Shown here: positions 19,288 to 27,459 of the stretch, piece after piece
How the letters are laid out: every line of letters starts with the position of its first letter
Position numbering within the stretch: position 1 is the stretch's first letter
IMG/VR virus record: IMGVR_UViG_3300034190_002401
Span: 1 to 64,000 of that record
Length of the DNA: 64,000 bases
DNA from: a virus
Strand: one strand, 5' to 3'
Notes under the pieces: model-generated
What the model saw: the letters and a program-made list of their open reading frames with translations, nothing else
The model's database searches: none
What the model was told of the DNA's origin: nothing
Translations under genes and position numbers: made by a program

Positions 19288-20163
19288 TTAATCACTCCTG
19301 AAGGTGCTGTTTGCGAGGTTATGTACCTCATCCCAACTCATTGTTGCGAGTTCCTCAGTTGAAGGGATTTCAACGGTTGGAAGGGATGCTGCTGATTTTG
19401 CGATTGTAGAACCGGACTCTACTGATGAGCCGATGCTGTCGATGCGCTCTGTAAGAGCGGCTAGAGACTTCTGGATAGCGGCTAGTGGGCTGCGAGCATC
19501 GAATGCTGCTGCTTCTGCTTTTGCTATTTCTTGTTGCCTCTCTGCTGCGAATCTGTTGGAGAAGTGGTTTTCTAGGCTTCCCTTGAACTCCTGCTCCAAT
19601 GCTGCTGCTTTGTAGACCTCGTATGCTGCCTCGATATCTGAGTCAGATACTCTGTCTGCTGTTAGGAAGTCGGACTTCTCTACTGTGGATTTCTTGCCCT
19701 TTCCACCAGAGCCAAAGTTGGCCTTGGGTGTTTCTGGCTTTCCGTCTACGGTTTCCCTCTTTGGTGCTTGTCCACCAAACCTTACCGCTCCGTCTCCAAT
19801 TTCTTCTGGGGTAGAACCAAGGTTTCCCTTGTTGACATCATCAAAGTGAGCACGTGCGGAAATTGTGTCCACACCTGCACTCTTCAGAGTGTCTTCCATC
19901 CAATTTAGGTACTCAGAGGAGATAACGTCAGAGTATTGTGATTTTTCGACATCTTCGTCTTCATCATCTTTCATGGCTTCTTTCTTGTCACCATACATTT
20001 TCTCTTCGTCGTCTTTCTCGTCGCCGTCGTCTTTCTTCTTGCCTTCCATATGTTCTTTCAAGCCCGGTGGCATTTCTCCTTTCTCCATAGAGTCGAGACG
20101 GCCTTCCAGACGTGACAGAACATCTGTCATTTGCGTCATTACATCATTTTCTGCTTCTGTCAT
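19288..20163 (-). CDS. Nested scaffold (internal start in protease gene, predicted)
   Basis: An in-frame ATG at 20163 (residue 177, MTEAENDVMTQM) is preceded by AAGGTGAAAAAA, a ribosome-binding-like GGTG seven nt upstream in a strongly A-rich, unstructured leader. It lies exactly at the protease/scaffold boundary. By analogy with the lambda C/Nu3 arrangement this would make a separate 291-residue scaffold in excess over the protease. Inferred from position and the site, no direct evidence of use. Confidence 0.4.
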   Translation of the reverse strand: MTEAENDVMTQMTDVLSRLEGRLDSMEKGEMPPGLKEHMEGKKKDDGDEKDDEEKMYGDKKEAMKDDEDEDVEKSQYSDVISSEYLNWMEDTLKSAGVDTISARAHFDDVNKGNLGSTPEEIGDGAVRFGGQAPKRETVDGKPETPKANFGSGGKGKKSTVEKSDFLTADRVSDSDIEAAYEVYKAAALEQEFKGSLENHFSNRFAAERQQEIAKAEAAAFDARSPLAAIQKSLAALTERIDSIGSSVESGSTIAKSAASLPTVEIPSTEELATMSWDEVHNLANSTFRSD

Positions 20164-20691
20164 TTTTTTCACCTTTTTTTTATCTTCTTTTAATATCCTG
20201 AATGTTGCTTCTGGATTGATTCCTTTCTCACAAATTGTGATTTCGTGTAGTTCAAGTTTGCTGATTTCTTGGTAGTCTCCATGTACCGGGTCTGATTTTC
20301 TGACTCGTTTGAATGCCTGCCCTCCAATACTAAAACCTCTCAATGAGCCTTTTCGTATTTCGGCAGCGACTTCCTTTGCTTTTTCGATGTCGTCTCGTAA
20401 TTCTACAACTACAAACATTCCGACATCGTCAACTTCGCTTTTCCACAACCTCCCTTCACTATCTGTATAATTAGGAATTACTTCACCCACTTGAATGTTA
20501 GAATGCGCTAATTGCACGTTTCTGTATCTGTGGTCCTCCATGTATTTCTTGAATGCGCCTTTCAATGCTTCTTTCGTAATTTTGTCTCCTTGCTTGTCAA
20601 CTACTTCTACGCTAGCATACCCGGCAACAACGAGGTCTCCACCCTTGATGAGTGTAATTCCAGACTGAGGTTGTCGCAATGGGGATAGCAC
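19288..20691 (-). CDS. Prohead protease fused to scaffold
   Basis: 467 residues, start GTG 20691. Residues about 12-165 form a herpesvirus/HK97 prohead-protease type (S78/U35) serine protease: catalytic His63 in NVQLAHSN and Ser121 in GSLRGFSIGG, followed by LELHEITICEKGINPEA. From residue 170 the chain turns into a long, highly charged coiled scaffold (Lys/Glu/Asp rich, 200-260) and a helical C-terminus (SPLAAIQKSLAALTERIDSI). The last residues, MSWDEVHNLANS, recur in the 116-residue protein at 26708-27058. It cleaves capsid, scaffold and itself during maturation. An internal start (20163) could give free scaffold. Confidence 0.85.
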   Translation of the reverse strand: MLSPLRQPQSGITLIKGGDLVVAGYASVEVVDKQGDKITKEALKGAFKKYMEDHRYRNVQLAHSNIQVGEVIPNYTDSEGRLWKSEVDDVGMFVVVELRDDIEKAKEVAAEIRKGSLRGFSIGGQAFKRVRKSDPVHGDYQEISKLELHEITICEKGINPEATFRILKEDKKKVKKMTEAENDVMTQMTDVLSRLEGRLDSMEKGEMPPGLKEHMEGKKKDDGDEKDDEEKMYGDKKEAMKDDEDEDVEKSQYSDVISSEYLNWMEDTLKSAGVDTISARAHFDDVNKGNLGSTPEEIGDGAVRFGGQAPKRETVDGKPETPKANFGSGGKGKKSTVEKSDFLTADRVSDSDIEAAYEVYKAAALEQEFKGSLENHFSNRFAAERQQEIAKAEAAAFDARSPLAAIQKSLAALTERIDSIGSSVESGSTIAKSAASLPTVEIPSTEELATMSWDEVHNLANSTFRSD

Positions 20692-20720
20692 ACTGACTCA
20701 GAGTTACTGCGTCATACTAC

Positions 20721-20727
20721 TTATATG
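20721..20727 (-). promoter_or_regulatory. TATA-like box upstream of the protease-capsid genes
   Basis: In the 49-nt gap between the ligase-like protein and the protease, the coding strand reads TTCATATAAGTAG. The TATA-like CATATAA lies 30 nt from the GTG at 20691, so transcription would begin at or just before the start codon. It could allow high separate expression of capsid genes. Confidence 0.4.
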
Positions 20728-20740
20728 AAGCGGCAACAAA

Positions 20741-23700
20741 CTAAACTGTTGTTGCTTCTTTATCTGGACCTGAATCTTCGTTTTTGATACCCTTATCCTT
20801 CTTTTGTTGTCGCTTCATATGTGGATACGGCTTTTCATCATCTTCTGTGGGTCTTGCCCTCATATCATAGTCAGGCAAGGTCTGCTCCCCATCTAGGGTT
20901 GTTGGTCCTCTAGGACTTTCTACACTACCACCTAGTTCTATTCCTAGTCCCTTTCCACCACTCATTGGAAAATGTCCCTTCTCTAGAACATCCAGAACCC
21001 TTACCATAACACCGATGGCTTTCTCCATCTGCGGTTTGAGCAGTTGGTTCTTTTCTGCTAAGGTCTTGGCCTTGTCCTGTACTTTCTTCTCAGGTATGGG
21101 TCTTTTCTCGACCTTGCCCTTGAGCATCATGCTAGCGACCTGAGACCAAAATGGTTTGAGACTGTCAGACAATCTGATTGAGTAGTCTGACTCACCGAAC
21201 TCCGAGAGGAGTGTGCGTGGTGAGTGTACCCAATATCCCAAGTCTGATTTTTCCAATGTGTAGAATACGTCGTTGTGAATGCACGTCTTGACAATCAAGG
21301 TGTTGTCCTCTATATCCACGTCATGCGGGAAGTGTAGATTTGGTACGGACTTGGCTAGTATGTTGAGTGTCTCCATGCTGACGCTGGACTCACCCTCTCC
21401 CTCACCCACTATCTTTACTGGATTCAAGTCGTATACTTCTCTCCCATTGATTTTCTTTCTCTTGATGCCGGTGACCTCGACCTCGACTATGTCACCCTCT
21501 TCAAATGATTTAGGGCTAGATACCGTCCCTACGTCTAGATACACCTCCCCCTCGTAGTCTACTGTGGCATTCTCTATTCCCTCATCGTCAATCAGAGGTC
21601 CTGCGCCTAGCCTGTACGTGATGCTCTTCTTGCCTCTCTTATCGAGAATCCTGAGGTTGACATTCTTGTTGGGTCTGAGTAGAACCCACTTCGGGTGTCT
21701 TTTCTCTCCCTTCATGTATGTGCTTTTACCGTCTCTGATGAGTAGGCAGTCATGTTCCTCAAGAAGTGACTTTACCGTGTCTTCCAGACCATCATCGTCA
21801 GTCATGCGTGTGTCGTGTGGTCCGGGCACAGTGACGTTGTCGTATCCATCGAACTGTCCCCTGAGTATCTTCAATCTCTCTTGAATAGTCATGTCGGTAA
21901 CATCGGTGTCATCGTAGTAGGTGATGTCGATGATGTGCAACTCGTCATCTGAGAGTATACCGTCCAAGGTGCAGTCCTTCTTTCCGAGATTATTGACACC
22001 ATCCTTGACCCAATCAGGAATGCTCATTCTTGAGTTATGCTCGTTGTACGCTGATACCTTGTCGTTTAACTTCATGACTACGACCCTCTCTCCCTCATAC
22101 CACTTGGATACCACCCAAGAGCCAGTGAAACCCCTGAGTTGCTCCATGTCCTTGAAGTTGAATATCCTGTGCATGGGTCGTATCGGTGGTACGAAGTTCG
22201 GTGTGTCATCCCCTTTCAGCATCAGTGAGTCTGGGTTGAGAAGGAAGGCTGCGTAGTCCGACGGCTCGCTGGTTGTTATAGAGAAAGGCTGAGTTGCTGG
22301 GACAGTACCGTCTGGATAGGACATGAACTGATTAGCACCAGTCATAGAGATGTTCTGGTCATCGAGGTTCTGGACTGCTGATGCAACTTCTCCCCCGAAG
22401 TGCCGTTGAATGATTGACATGGGTACTGCGTGCATAGGTTGGGGAGCGGCTGTCGGTCCTGACGTGAGTTCACCGAAGGTAGCATCGAAGGACTCGGCTG
22501 GTTTCCTGAGTCTGTGATTGCTGTGGTCCATAAGTCCTGAATACCCATAGATGTCCATGACGGGTGAGCCTTGTACTCCTATAGGGTGCAAATCCCTTGC
22601 TCCGAATCCTATGGTCTCACTCTCAATCATAGCAGGTGACGATGACAGGTCGAAGTTGGGGTCATGCACGAAGAGGTCCTTACTCGCATGTTGGATGTAG
22701 TCTGCTCTTCTTTTCAAATCACCACCCTCTGCTTGACCACTTCGTCGTGCTTTGATTGGTTTATTGGAGAGCAGAGAGCGTCTTTCCTTACCCCTACCTA
22801 TCTCAGGGGCTGCGAAGTACGTCAGACCTAGATTGTCCTGAACCTCCTTGGGAAGGCTGTTGACCTGACCCCTGAGTCCTCTTATCTGTGATTCTATGCG
22901 CTTTGTGTATCCAAGCCTTTCATCTCTGGAATGTTTGTACTTCTTCTCGTACTCCTCGTCGGAGAGCGTTTGGTCTCTAGAAGAAGCGAATAATTTACCA
23001 GCATGGTCGTGCATGTGTTCTATATCATCGTACCCTAAGAACATCCGTTGGTCCTTTCCTGCGTATAACTCAGGTGGGTTTGTAGTCATGGAGTTGAGGG
23101 ACATCAGTACCCTGTGGTCATCCTCGTTGTTCGGGTCGAGTGATGCCTTTATCGAGTCCAGCACGTTTCCGTAGTGCGCTGAGTGATTACCATCCTCACC
23201 CATGCCTAGGTGTTTCACTAGGTCGTCTAGGGTTGTTTTCGAGTCTACTCTGAATCCGTGCTCTCGCATGTGCTCTGGTAGTCTGTGTAGGCCAGTCCTC
23301 TGCAATGGCGTTTCTATTTTATCTAAACCATGCTCCATCACCTTGAGGTTGTTTGTCCAAGTCTCACCGTTGGGTAGTTCTATCTCCGCTCCCCTCGGTA
23401 GGTGCATCAAGACCATGTTGGCATCCCTGAACAGGCCGTCAATCTCCGCATCCAAGTTGGGGTTGTCAGGGCTGAACGTGCCCTCTGGTTTGAGTTGCCT
23501 GAGAACCATCGCCATCTGTTCTATTGCTTTATGATGGGATTGTATCCTACTCATGTGCTGTCTCATGAGCGTACCTCCCATTCTGTCCTCTAGACCAAAG
23601 TGTGTTAGGAACTCCTCAACCGCCTCATCGTCTCCTGTCCTAGCACCGAATGACGGGAGATTCAACTTGAGGCTGGCTGGTGTCAAACCGAGCATACCAA

Positions 23701-26233
23701 CGGGTCTCCCATCAGTTCCTCTTCCCATCATGGTTGCTATGGAATGAGACCAGAGATGCTGGAACTTGGAAACTTGGTCTGGGTCTATCTTCTCCTCGTA
23801 ACTATCCTGCACGTTTTCCCCTGTCGGTAACTCCTCACCCACTCCTATGGTTGATGCTAGGTTCGTAGCGCCTATGTCTGCCTCTTTCTTGACTGACCTC
23901 TTGTACCCCTTGCCGTGCGGTATTCTTGAGTTGGTAGCACCTGAAGAGTACTGAGGTTTATTGATTCTGTAGTTCTTATTGTACTTCTCCACTAATTCCT
24001 CATCTGTCATTCTGGATATGACGTTGACCAGACCGGGTGATAGATGTGACAGGTTTGCCAGAATCTGGTTCTTCGGGGTTGTACCCTTTATCCCATTAAC
24101 CTGAGACTGTCCGTACTTAGATAGTATATTTGCTGGGGTGTTGAAGACACCACGCTTGTGATTGAGGAAAGGTGCAATCATTCCTATGTTGAACTCATTG
24201 GGTGTTATGCGCTCACCATCTACCATCCCTAGATGACTCTCACCCTCTGCGTTTGAGAAGTGCCTGAAAATCATCTCCATCAACGTGTGTGGGTTTCTAC
24301 CAAGACCACCAGCAGCGAAGGCCGGAGCGAAGAAAGCACCTAGGCCGTAGTGACCTGTGCTATCGGGAATCCTCAGGTCCTGCATGACCTCGGCCATCTC
24401 CGGGTCAATCTCGGACTCATCGAAGTACAGACCTCCATGTAGGAGCATGTCGTTGCGTATGTCCTTGGCATCCTTGCCTAGGTCTCCTTGGGACTTGGCT
24501 TTGGCGAGCACCGACATGAGCGTGTCCCTGTCGAGCAGAGGACCTGAGAAGTTGGGATAGTGATGGTTGTCATCCTCGCTCATCTCAGTCATGTCCTCGT
24601 TGTATCCCAATGCGTAGAGAATCTCCTTCTTGGATAGCCTATCTCCGTGACCTGTCCCTATTATGTCGTTGATGGACTTGTCATAGTGAGAGGCTATGGC
24701 ATCCTCCTCGGATGCACCCTTGTTCTTCTTCTGGTATCCCTTGATTGACCTATCACTGTGCTTCGACAACTTGGGTAGGTGGTTGAACTCCTTGTGTGCC
24801 TTGCCGGTCTCCTTGTGGAAATGACCATCCTTGTCAAGGCCGTTCTCATCATTGGCTTTGACGAACTCCAGACCCAGAGCCTCTCTGAGATTGTTGTGTA
24901 TGGTATCCCTATGCTCGAAATCGTCATCATGTACTATATCGTGAAGCGCTGCGAAGAACTCGTCTTTCTGGTTGTCAGAGAGTTGCTCTTCGTTGTTCTC
25001 CTTATGGGGTATGACGTTCTCATTCGTGAAACCATGCTGCCTGCCACCCCAGTTGGACATCGCATTGAGTATGTGCTGTGTTGACCTCTTTATCCTCCCA
25101 GCGGATACCGTAGTGCCGTCTGGTAGTTTGATGTCTTGGTTTCCCACCTTGTCCAACCCATCCTGCATCTTGTTCATTATCGCTGTCCTCTCTCTGGGGG
25201 AGAACCACTGTAGTTGGTGTATGAAACCACCAAGACCCAGATTGTATCCGTGGTCGATAGTCTCCGCTGGTGGCATCTTGCCTTCCTTGTCTGCTAGTGC
25301 GTAGTCGAAGGGTTGCTCCTTGACCTCGGTATCCACGTGCTTGTGATTCCAACTCCTAGCCCTGTCGTCTGCGTGTAGTTTCCTGAGAGCCAGTTCCTCC
25401 TGCGAGTGGAAATGACCTTCTGGTATCTCGTCTGACAGCCCCTCTGCTCTGGCATCTGCGATAGAGCCTGTCCTCCAAGACCCGTCGTGGTCCACCTCAC
25501 CAGTCTCAGGGTTGATGCTCTTCCATTCCTCGTCACCACTGAGCCAGCGCTGGTAGTCCCTCTCGTACACGTCATGCATGGTCTTGAGCGATACGTCCTT
25601 CAAACCACCAAGAGGACCGAGACCGTGGAAGTTCCTGACTGTGTTGCCCTCTAGGTCCAACTTCTGCATTCCCTTGTGGTGTGGGCTGCCCTTCTTCCTG
25701 AGCATCTTGTCTTGCGCATGCTCCACAGCCGCTGATATCTTTCCGTGGGTCTTGTGGTTGGTGAGCGTGGGTAGCATCTGCCTGACCATCAAATCGTCCC
25801 TGACTGAGCGCCCTGATGGTAGCATTCTCTTCGATGGGTCGTAGAAACTGCTGAAGGGGTTGGACTTCGAGTCACCGTAGGGTGCTAGACCAATATCTGC
25901 GACCTCAAGGTCGTGATGGTGCGAAGTCCCTCTTCTCTTGACCCTGCCTCTCCAAGGTTGAGTCTTGGAGAGATGCTGCTGGTTCTGCTCGGCTTGCATG
26001 GCTAGGAATTGCTGTTTCGGTATGTATCCTTTACCACTGTAAGTCATTTTTCTGACGAAGGAGTTGCATATGTTCTCCTTCCAAGTAATGTCATTGGTGA
26101 AGCCATCCTGCTCCATCACCGCTTTGGCGATGACGTACTCCTCTATACTCTCATCTACGTCTAATCCGTCTAGAATACTAAGCAGGAGTTGTTCTCTTGC
26201 CTTCACGAACGTGGATACTGAGTCTTCATACAC
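20741..26233 (-). CDS. 1830-residue virion protein with ATP-dependent-ligase-like C-terminus
   Basis: Start GTG 26233. Residues 1-1340 match no family I know: charged, His/Asp/Asn-rich with many Gly. From about 1360 the sequence resembles the nucleotidyltransferase core and OB fold of ATP-dependent DNA ligases: motif I region VVSKWYEGERV (K1376), motif III TLDGIL (near 1423), motif IV CLLIRDG (near 1495), motif V WVLLRP (near 1515), then an OB part VYLDVGTVSSPKSFEEGDIV. In true ligases the lysine directly precedes the aromatic residue of K-x-D-G; here it sits one residue further upstream, with Trp in its usual place, so activity is doubtful. It lies in the head operon between protease and portal, suggesting a virion component, perhaps an ejected protein. 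Confidence 0.7.
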   Translation of the reverse strand: MYEDSVSTFVKAREQLLLSILDGLDVDESIEEYVIAKAVMEQDGFTNDITWKENICNSFVRKMTYSGKGYIPKQQFLAMQAEQNQQHLSKTQPWRGRVKRRGTSHHHDLEVADIGLAPYGDSKSNPFSSFYDPSKRMLPSGRSVRDDLMVRQMLPTLTNHKTHGKISAAVEHAQDKMLRKKGSPHHKGMQKLDLEGNTVRNFHGLGPLGGLKDVSLKTMHDVYERDYQRWLSGDEEWKSINPETGEVDHDGSWRTGSIADARAEGLSDEIPEGHFHSQEELALRKLHADDRARSWNHKHVDTEVKEQPFDYALADKEGKMPPAETIDHGYNLGLGGFIHQLQWFSPRERTAIMNKMQDGLDKVGNQDIKLPDGTTVSAGRIKRSTQHILNAMSNWGGRQHGFTNENVIPHKENNEEQLSDNQKDEFFAALHDIVHDDDFEHRDTIHNNLREALGLEFVKANDENGLDKDGHFHKETGKAHKEFNHLPKLSKHSDRSIKGYQKKNKGASEEDAIASHYDKSINDIIGTGHGDRLSKKEILYALGYNEDMTEMSEDDNHHYPNFSGPLLDRDTLMSVLAKAKSQGDLGKDAKDIRNDMLLHGGLYFDESEIDPEMAEVMQDLRIPDSTGHYGLGAFFAPAFAAGGLGRNPHTLMEMIFRHFSNAEGESHLGMVDGERITPNEFNIGMIAPFLNHKRGVFNTPANILSKYGQSQVNGIKGTTPKNQILANLSHLSPGLVNVISRMTDEELVEKYNKNYRINKPQYSSGATNSRIPHGKGYKRSVKKEADIGATNLASTIGVGEELPTGENVQDSYEEKIDPDQVSKFQHLWSHSIATMMGRGTDGRPVGMLGLTPASLKLNLPSFGARTGDDEAVEEFLTHFGLEDRMGGTLMRQHMSRIQSHHKAIEQMAMVLRQLKPEGTFSPDNPNLDAEIDGLFRDANMVLMHLPRGAEIELPNGETWTNNLKVMEHGLDKIETPLQRTGLHRLPEHMREHGFRVDSKTTLDDLVKHLGMGEDGNHSAHYGNVLDSIKASLDPNNEDDHRVLMSLNSMTTNPPELYAGKDQRMFLGYDDIEHMHDHAGKLFASSRDQTLSDEEYEKKYKHSRDERLGYTKRIESQIRGLRGQVNSLPKEVQDNLGLTYFAAPEIGRGKERRSLLSNKPIKARRSGQAEGGDLKRRADYIQHASKDLFVHDPNFDLSSSPAMIESETIGFGARDLHPIGVQGSPVMDIYGYSGLMDHSNHRLRKPAESFDATFGELTSGPTAAPQPMHAVPMSIIQRHFGGEVASAVQNLDDQNISMTGANQFMSYPDGTVPATQPFSITTSEPSDYAAFLLNPDSLMLKGDDTPNFVPPIRPMHRIFNFKDMEQLRGFTGSWVVSKWYEGERVVVMKLNDKVSAYNEHNSRMSIPDWVKDGVNNLGKKDCTLDGILSDDELHIIDITYYDDTDVTDMTIQERLKILRGQFDGYDNVTVPGPHDTRMTDDDGLEDTVKSLLEEHDCLLIRDGKSTYMKGEKRHPKWVLLRPNKNVNLRILDKRGKKSITYRLGAGPLIDDEGIENATVDYEGEVYLDVGTVSSPKSFEEGDIVEVEVTGIKRKKINGREVYDLNPVKIVGEGEGESSVSMETLNILAKSVPNLHFPHDVDIEDNTLIVKTCIHNDVFYTLEKSDLGYWVHSPRTLLSEFGESDYSIRLSDSLKPFWSQVASMMLKGKVEKRPIPEKKVQDKAKTLAEKNQLLKPQMEKAIGVMVRVLDVLEKGHFPMSGGKGLGIELGGSVESPRGPTTLDGEQTLPDYDMRARPTEDDEKPYPHMKRQQKKDKGIKNEDSGPDKEATTV

Positions 26234-26243
26234 ACGTTACCAC

Positions 26244-26711
26244 CTAGTCTCTATCTGGTTGTTTGTTGTCTGTGGAAACGTCACGGTCTTGGTCTCCGCT
26301 TTGATGTGCATTCATCCTCTTTGCAAGTTCTTCGACATTGAAGGAACTGGAAGTTGCACCTTTGTTGGCTACGTCCTCCACCTCTAGTAGATGTCCGTTG
26401 GTCGAGTACCCTGCGCTCTTAGTCTGCCCACCAGTCTCTGATACGAAATGCATGCCTTCTGGTTTTGTGGAGAAAGTCTGTTCGTAGTGAGGTTGAGCAG
26501 ATTTGTTGACTTTACCGTGAACCTTATCGCACTGTGCCTTCTCCTTCGCTGAACACTCAGAGTATTTCTTGCCAAAGTTCTTCATACAATACTTATCTTT
26601 TTCAGCCATGGAAGCCTTCTCTATGGCATCTGCTTTCTTTGCTAAATACTGTGCTTTCTTCAATAGTGCTTCTGCCTCACTGGAAACTTTTTCATATCTC
26701 GGTCTCATCAT
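26244..26711 (-). CDS. Helical Cys-containing protein, unknown
   Basis: 155 residues. N-terminal coiled-coil-like helix (SEAEALLKKAQYLAKKADAI), then KYCMKNFGKKYSECSAKEKAQC with three cysteines, and a disordered polar C-terminus. ATG 26711 overlaps the previous stop by 4 nt. Located in the head operon between portal-side genes and the ligase-like protein. No family recognised. Confidence 0.55.
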   Translation of the reverse strand: MMRPRYEKVSSEAEALLKKAQYLAKKADAIEKASMAEKDKYCMKNFGKKYSECSAKEKAQCDKVHGKVNKSAQPHYEQTFSTKPEGMHFVSETGGQTKSAGYSTNGHLLEVEDVANKGATSSSFNVEELAKRMNAHQSGDQDRDVSTDNKQPDRD

Positions 26712-27058
26712 AATACCTCCACGTTCTTGGTGCTGTCTGCCAAATCGTGAATGTCATCCCAAGACATCTGGTGTACGTCTTCGTTGCTCATCACACCAAT
26801 ATCTACTCTTTTGCCTTTCAGTAGAGTAGCCTCTCCCATATCTAGGTCTGCTCTGAAATTATCATTTTCTACATCCTCAGAGAGAGGTGTGTTGACTGAT
26901 ATGAAACCTGCTCTCTTGAGTAGGTTTCCGGGTCGTTGAATCATTTTCTTGAGTTCTATGTTCTCTTGTTTCAAACTATCGAGAGAACGGTCCATGGACT
27001 CCATCTTGTTGATTAGAGCATTCATTAACCGCTCTGTTCCACTCTCTTCGGTTGTCAC
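26708..27058 (-). CDS. Coiled-coil protein sharing the C-terminal MSWD motif with the protease/scaffold
   Basis: 116 residues. Residues 8-42 form a coiled coil (LMNALINKMESMDRSLDSLK). The end, HQMSWDDIHDLADSTKN, matches the end of the protease/scaffold protein (ATMSWDEVHNLANSTFR). Two unrelated proteins of the same head operon sharing a C-terminal peptide suggests a common binding partner, such as the capsid protein or portal, or a scaffold-core interaction. Function otherwise unknown. Confidence 0.6.
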   Translation of the reverse strand: MTTEESGTERLMNALINKMESMDRSLDSLKQENIELKKMIQRPGNLLKRAGFISVNTPLSEDVENDNFRADLDMGEATLLKGKRVDIGVMSNEDVHQMSWDDIHDLADSTKNVEVL

Positions 27059-27067
27059 AGTTAATCC

Positions 27068-27418
27068 TCACTCTGGTCTGTATGCTCTTCCGAAAGTACC
27101 AGTGTGGGGTCTCATCCTGCTGTTGCTTCGTGCAGAAATGACTGTGCCCGGCAACTGACTGTCTCTTTGATTGACATCGAAATTAGTGCCTCTCTCATTG
27201 AACTTCATAGGTGCTACACCATTTACGTATTCGGAAAGCGGGTTATCCGCTTTGGTTAGTTTGACACTTAGGTCCTCGTGCAGGTATCCACCGAACTTCA
27301 GCATCTCCTCTAGATGTTGTTTCGCATCATCTGCGTTTCCATTTTCAAAAGCCTTGGTGAAGGCTTCTGCATGCACGTTTAACTTCCTAGCCATCGGGTC
27401 TAACTTCAATAGGTCCAT
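27068..27418 (-). CDS. Small head-operon protein, unknown
   Basis: 116 residues from ATG 27418 (GTG at 27424 would add two residues). The N-terminal half is helical (KLNVHAEAFTKAFENGNADD), followed by a polar segment with GTNFDVNQRDSQLPGT. A TATA-like box with the conserved GGAACAACA block lies 24-30 nt upstream, so this may be the first gene of a transcript. Function unknown. Confidence 0.55.
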   Translation of the reverse strand: MDLLKLDPMARKLNVHAEAFTKAFENGNADDAKQHLEEMLKFGGYLHEDLSVKLTKADNPLSEYVNGVAPMKFNERGTNFDVNQRDSQLPGTVISARSNSRMRPHTGTFGRAYRPE

Positions 27419-27447
27419 ACTCACTCGTGCCCTCCGAAGTGTTGTTC

Positions 27448-27456
27448 CTTTAATTA
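27448..27456 (-). promoter_or_regulatory. Promoter candidate TAATTAAAGGAACAACA
   Basis: On the coding strand the 35-nt gap after the portal gene holds TAATTAAAGGAACAACA, matching the rightward promoter block TTTAAAGGAACA found five times in the right arm. The box ends 30 nt before ATG 27418. The same module in both arms argues for a virus-wide promoter class. Confidence 0.5.
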
Positions 27457-27459
27457 TCC

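Noticed and set aside
20741-26233. Active ATP-dependent DNA ligase
   Set aside because: Motif I has Trp in the lysine position, so I describe only a ligase-like domain.
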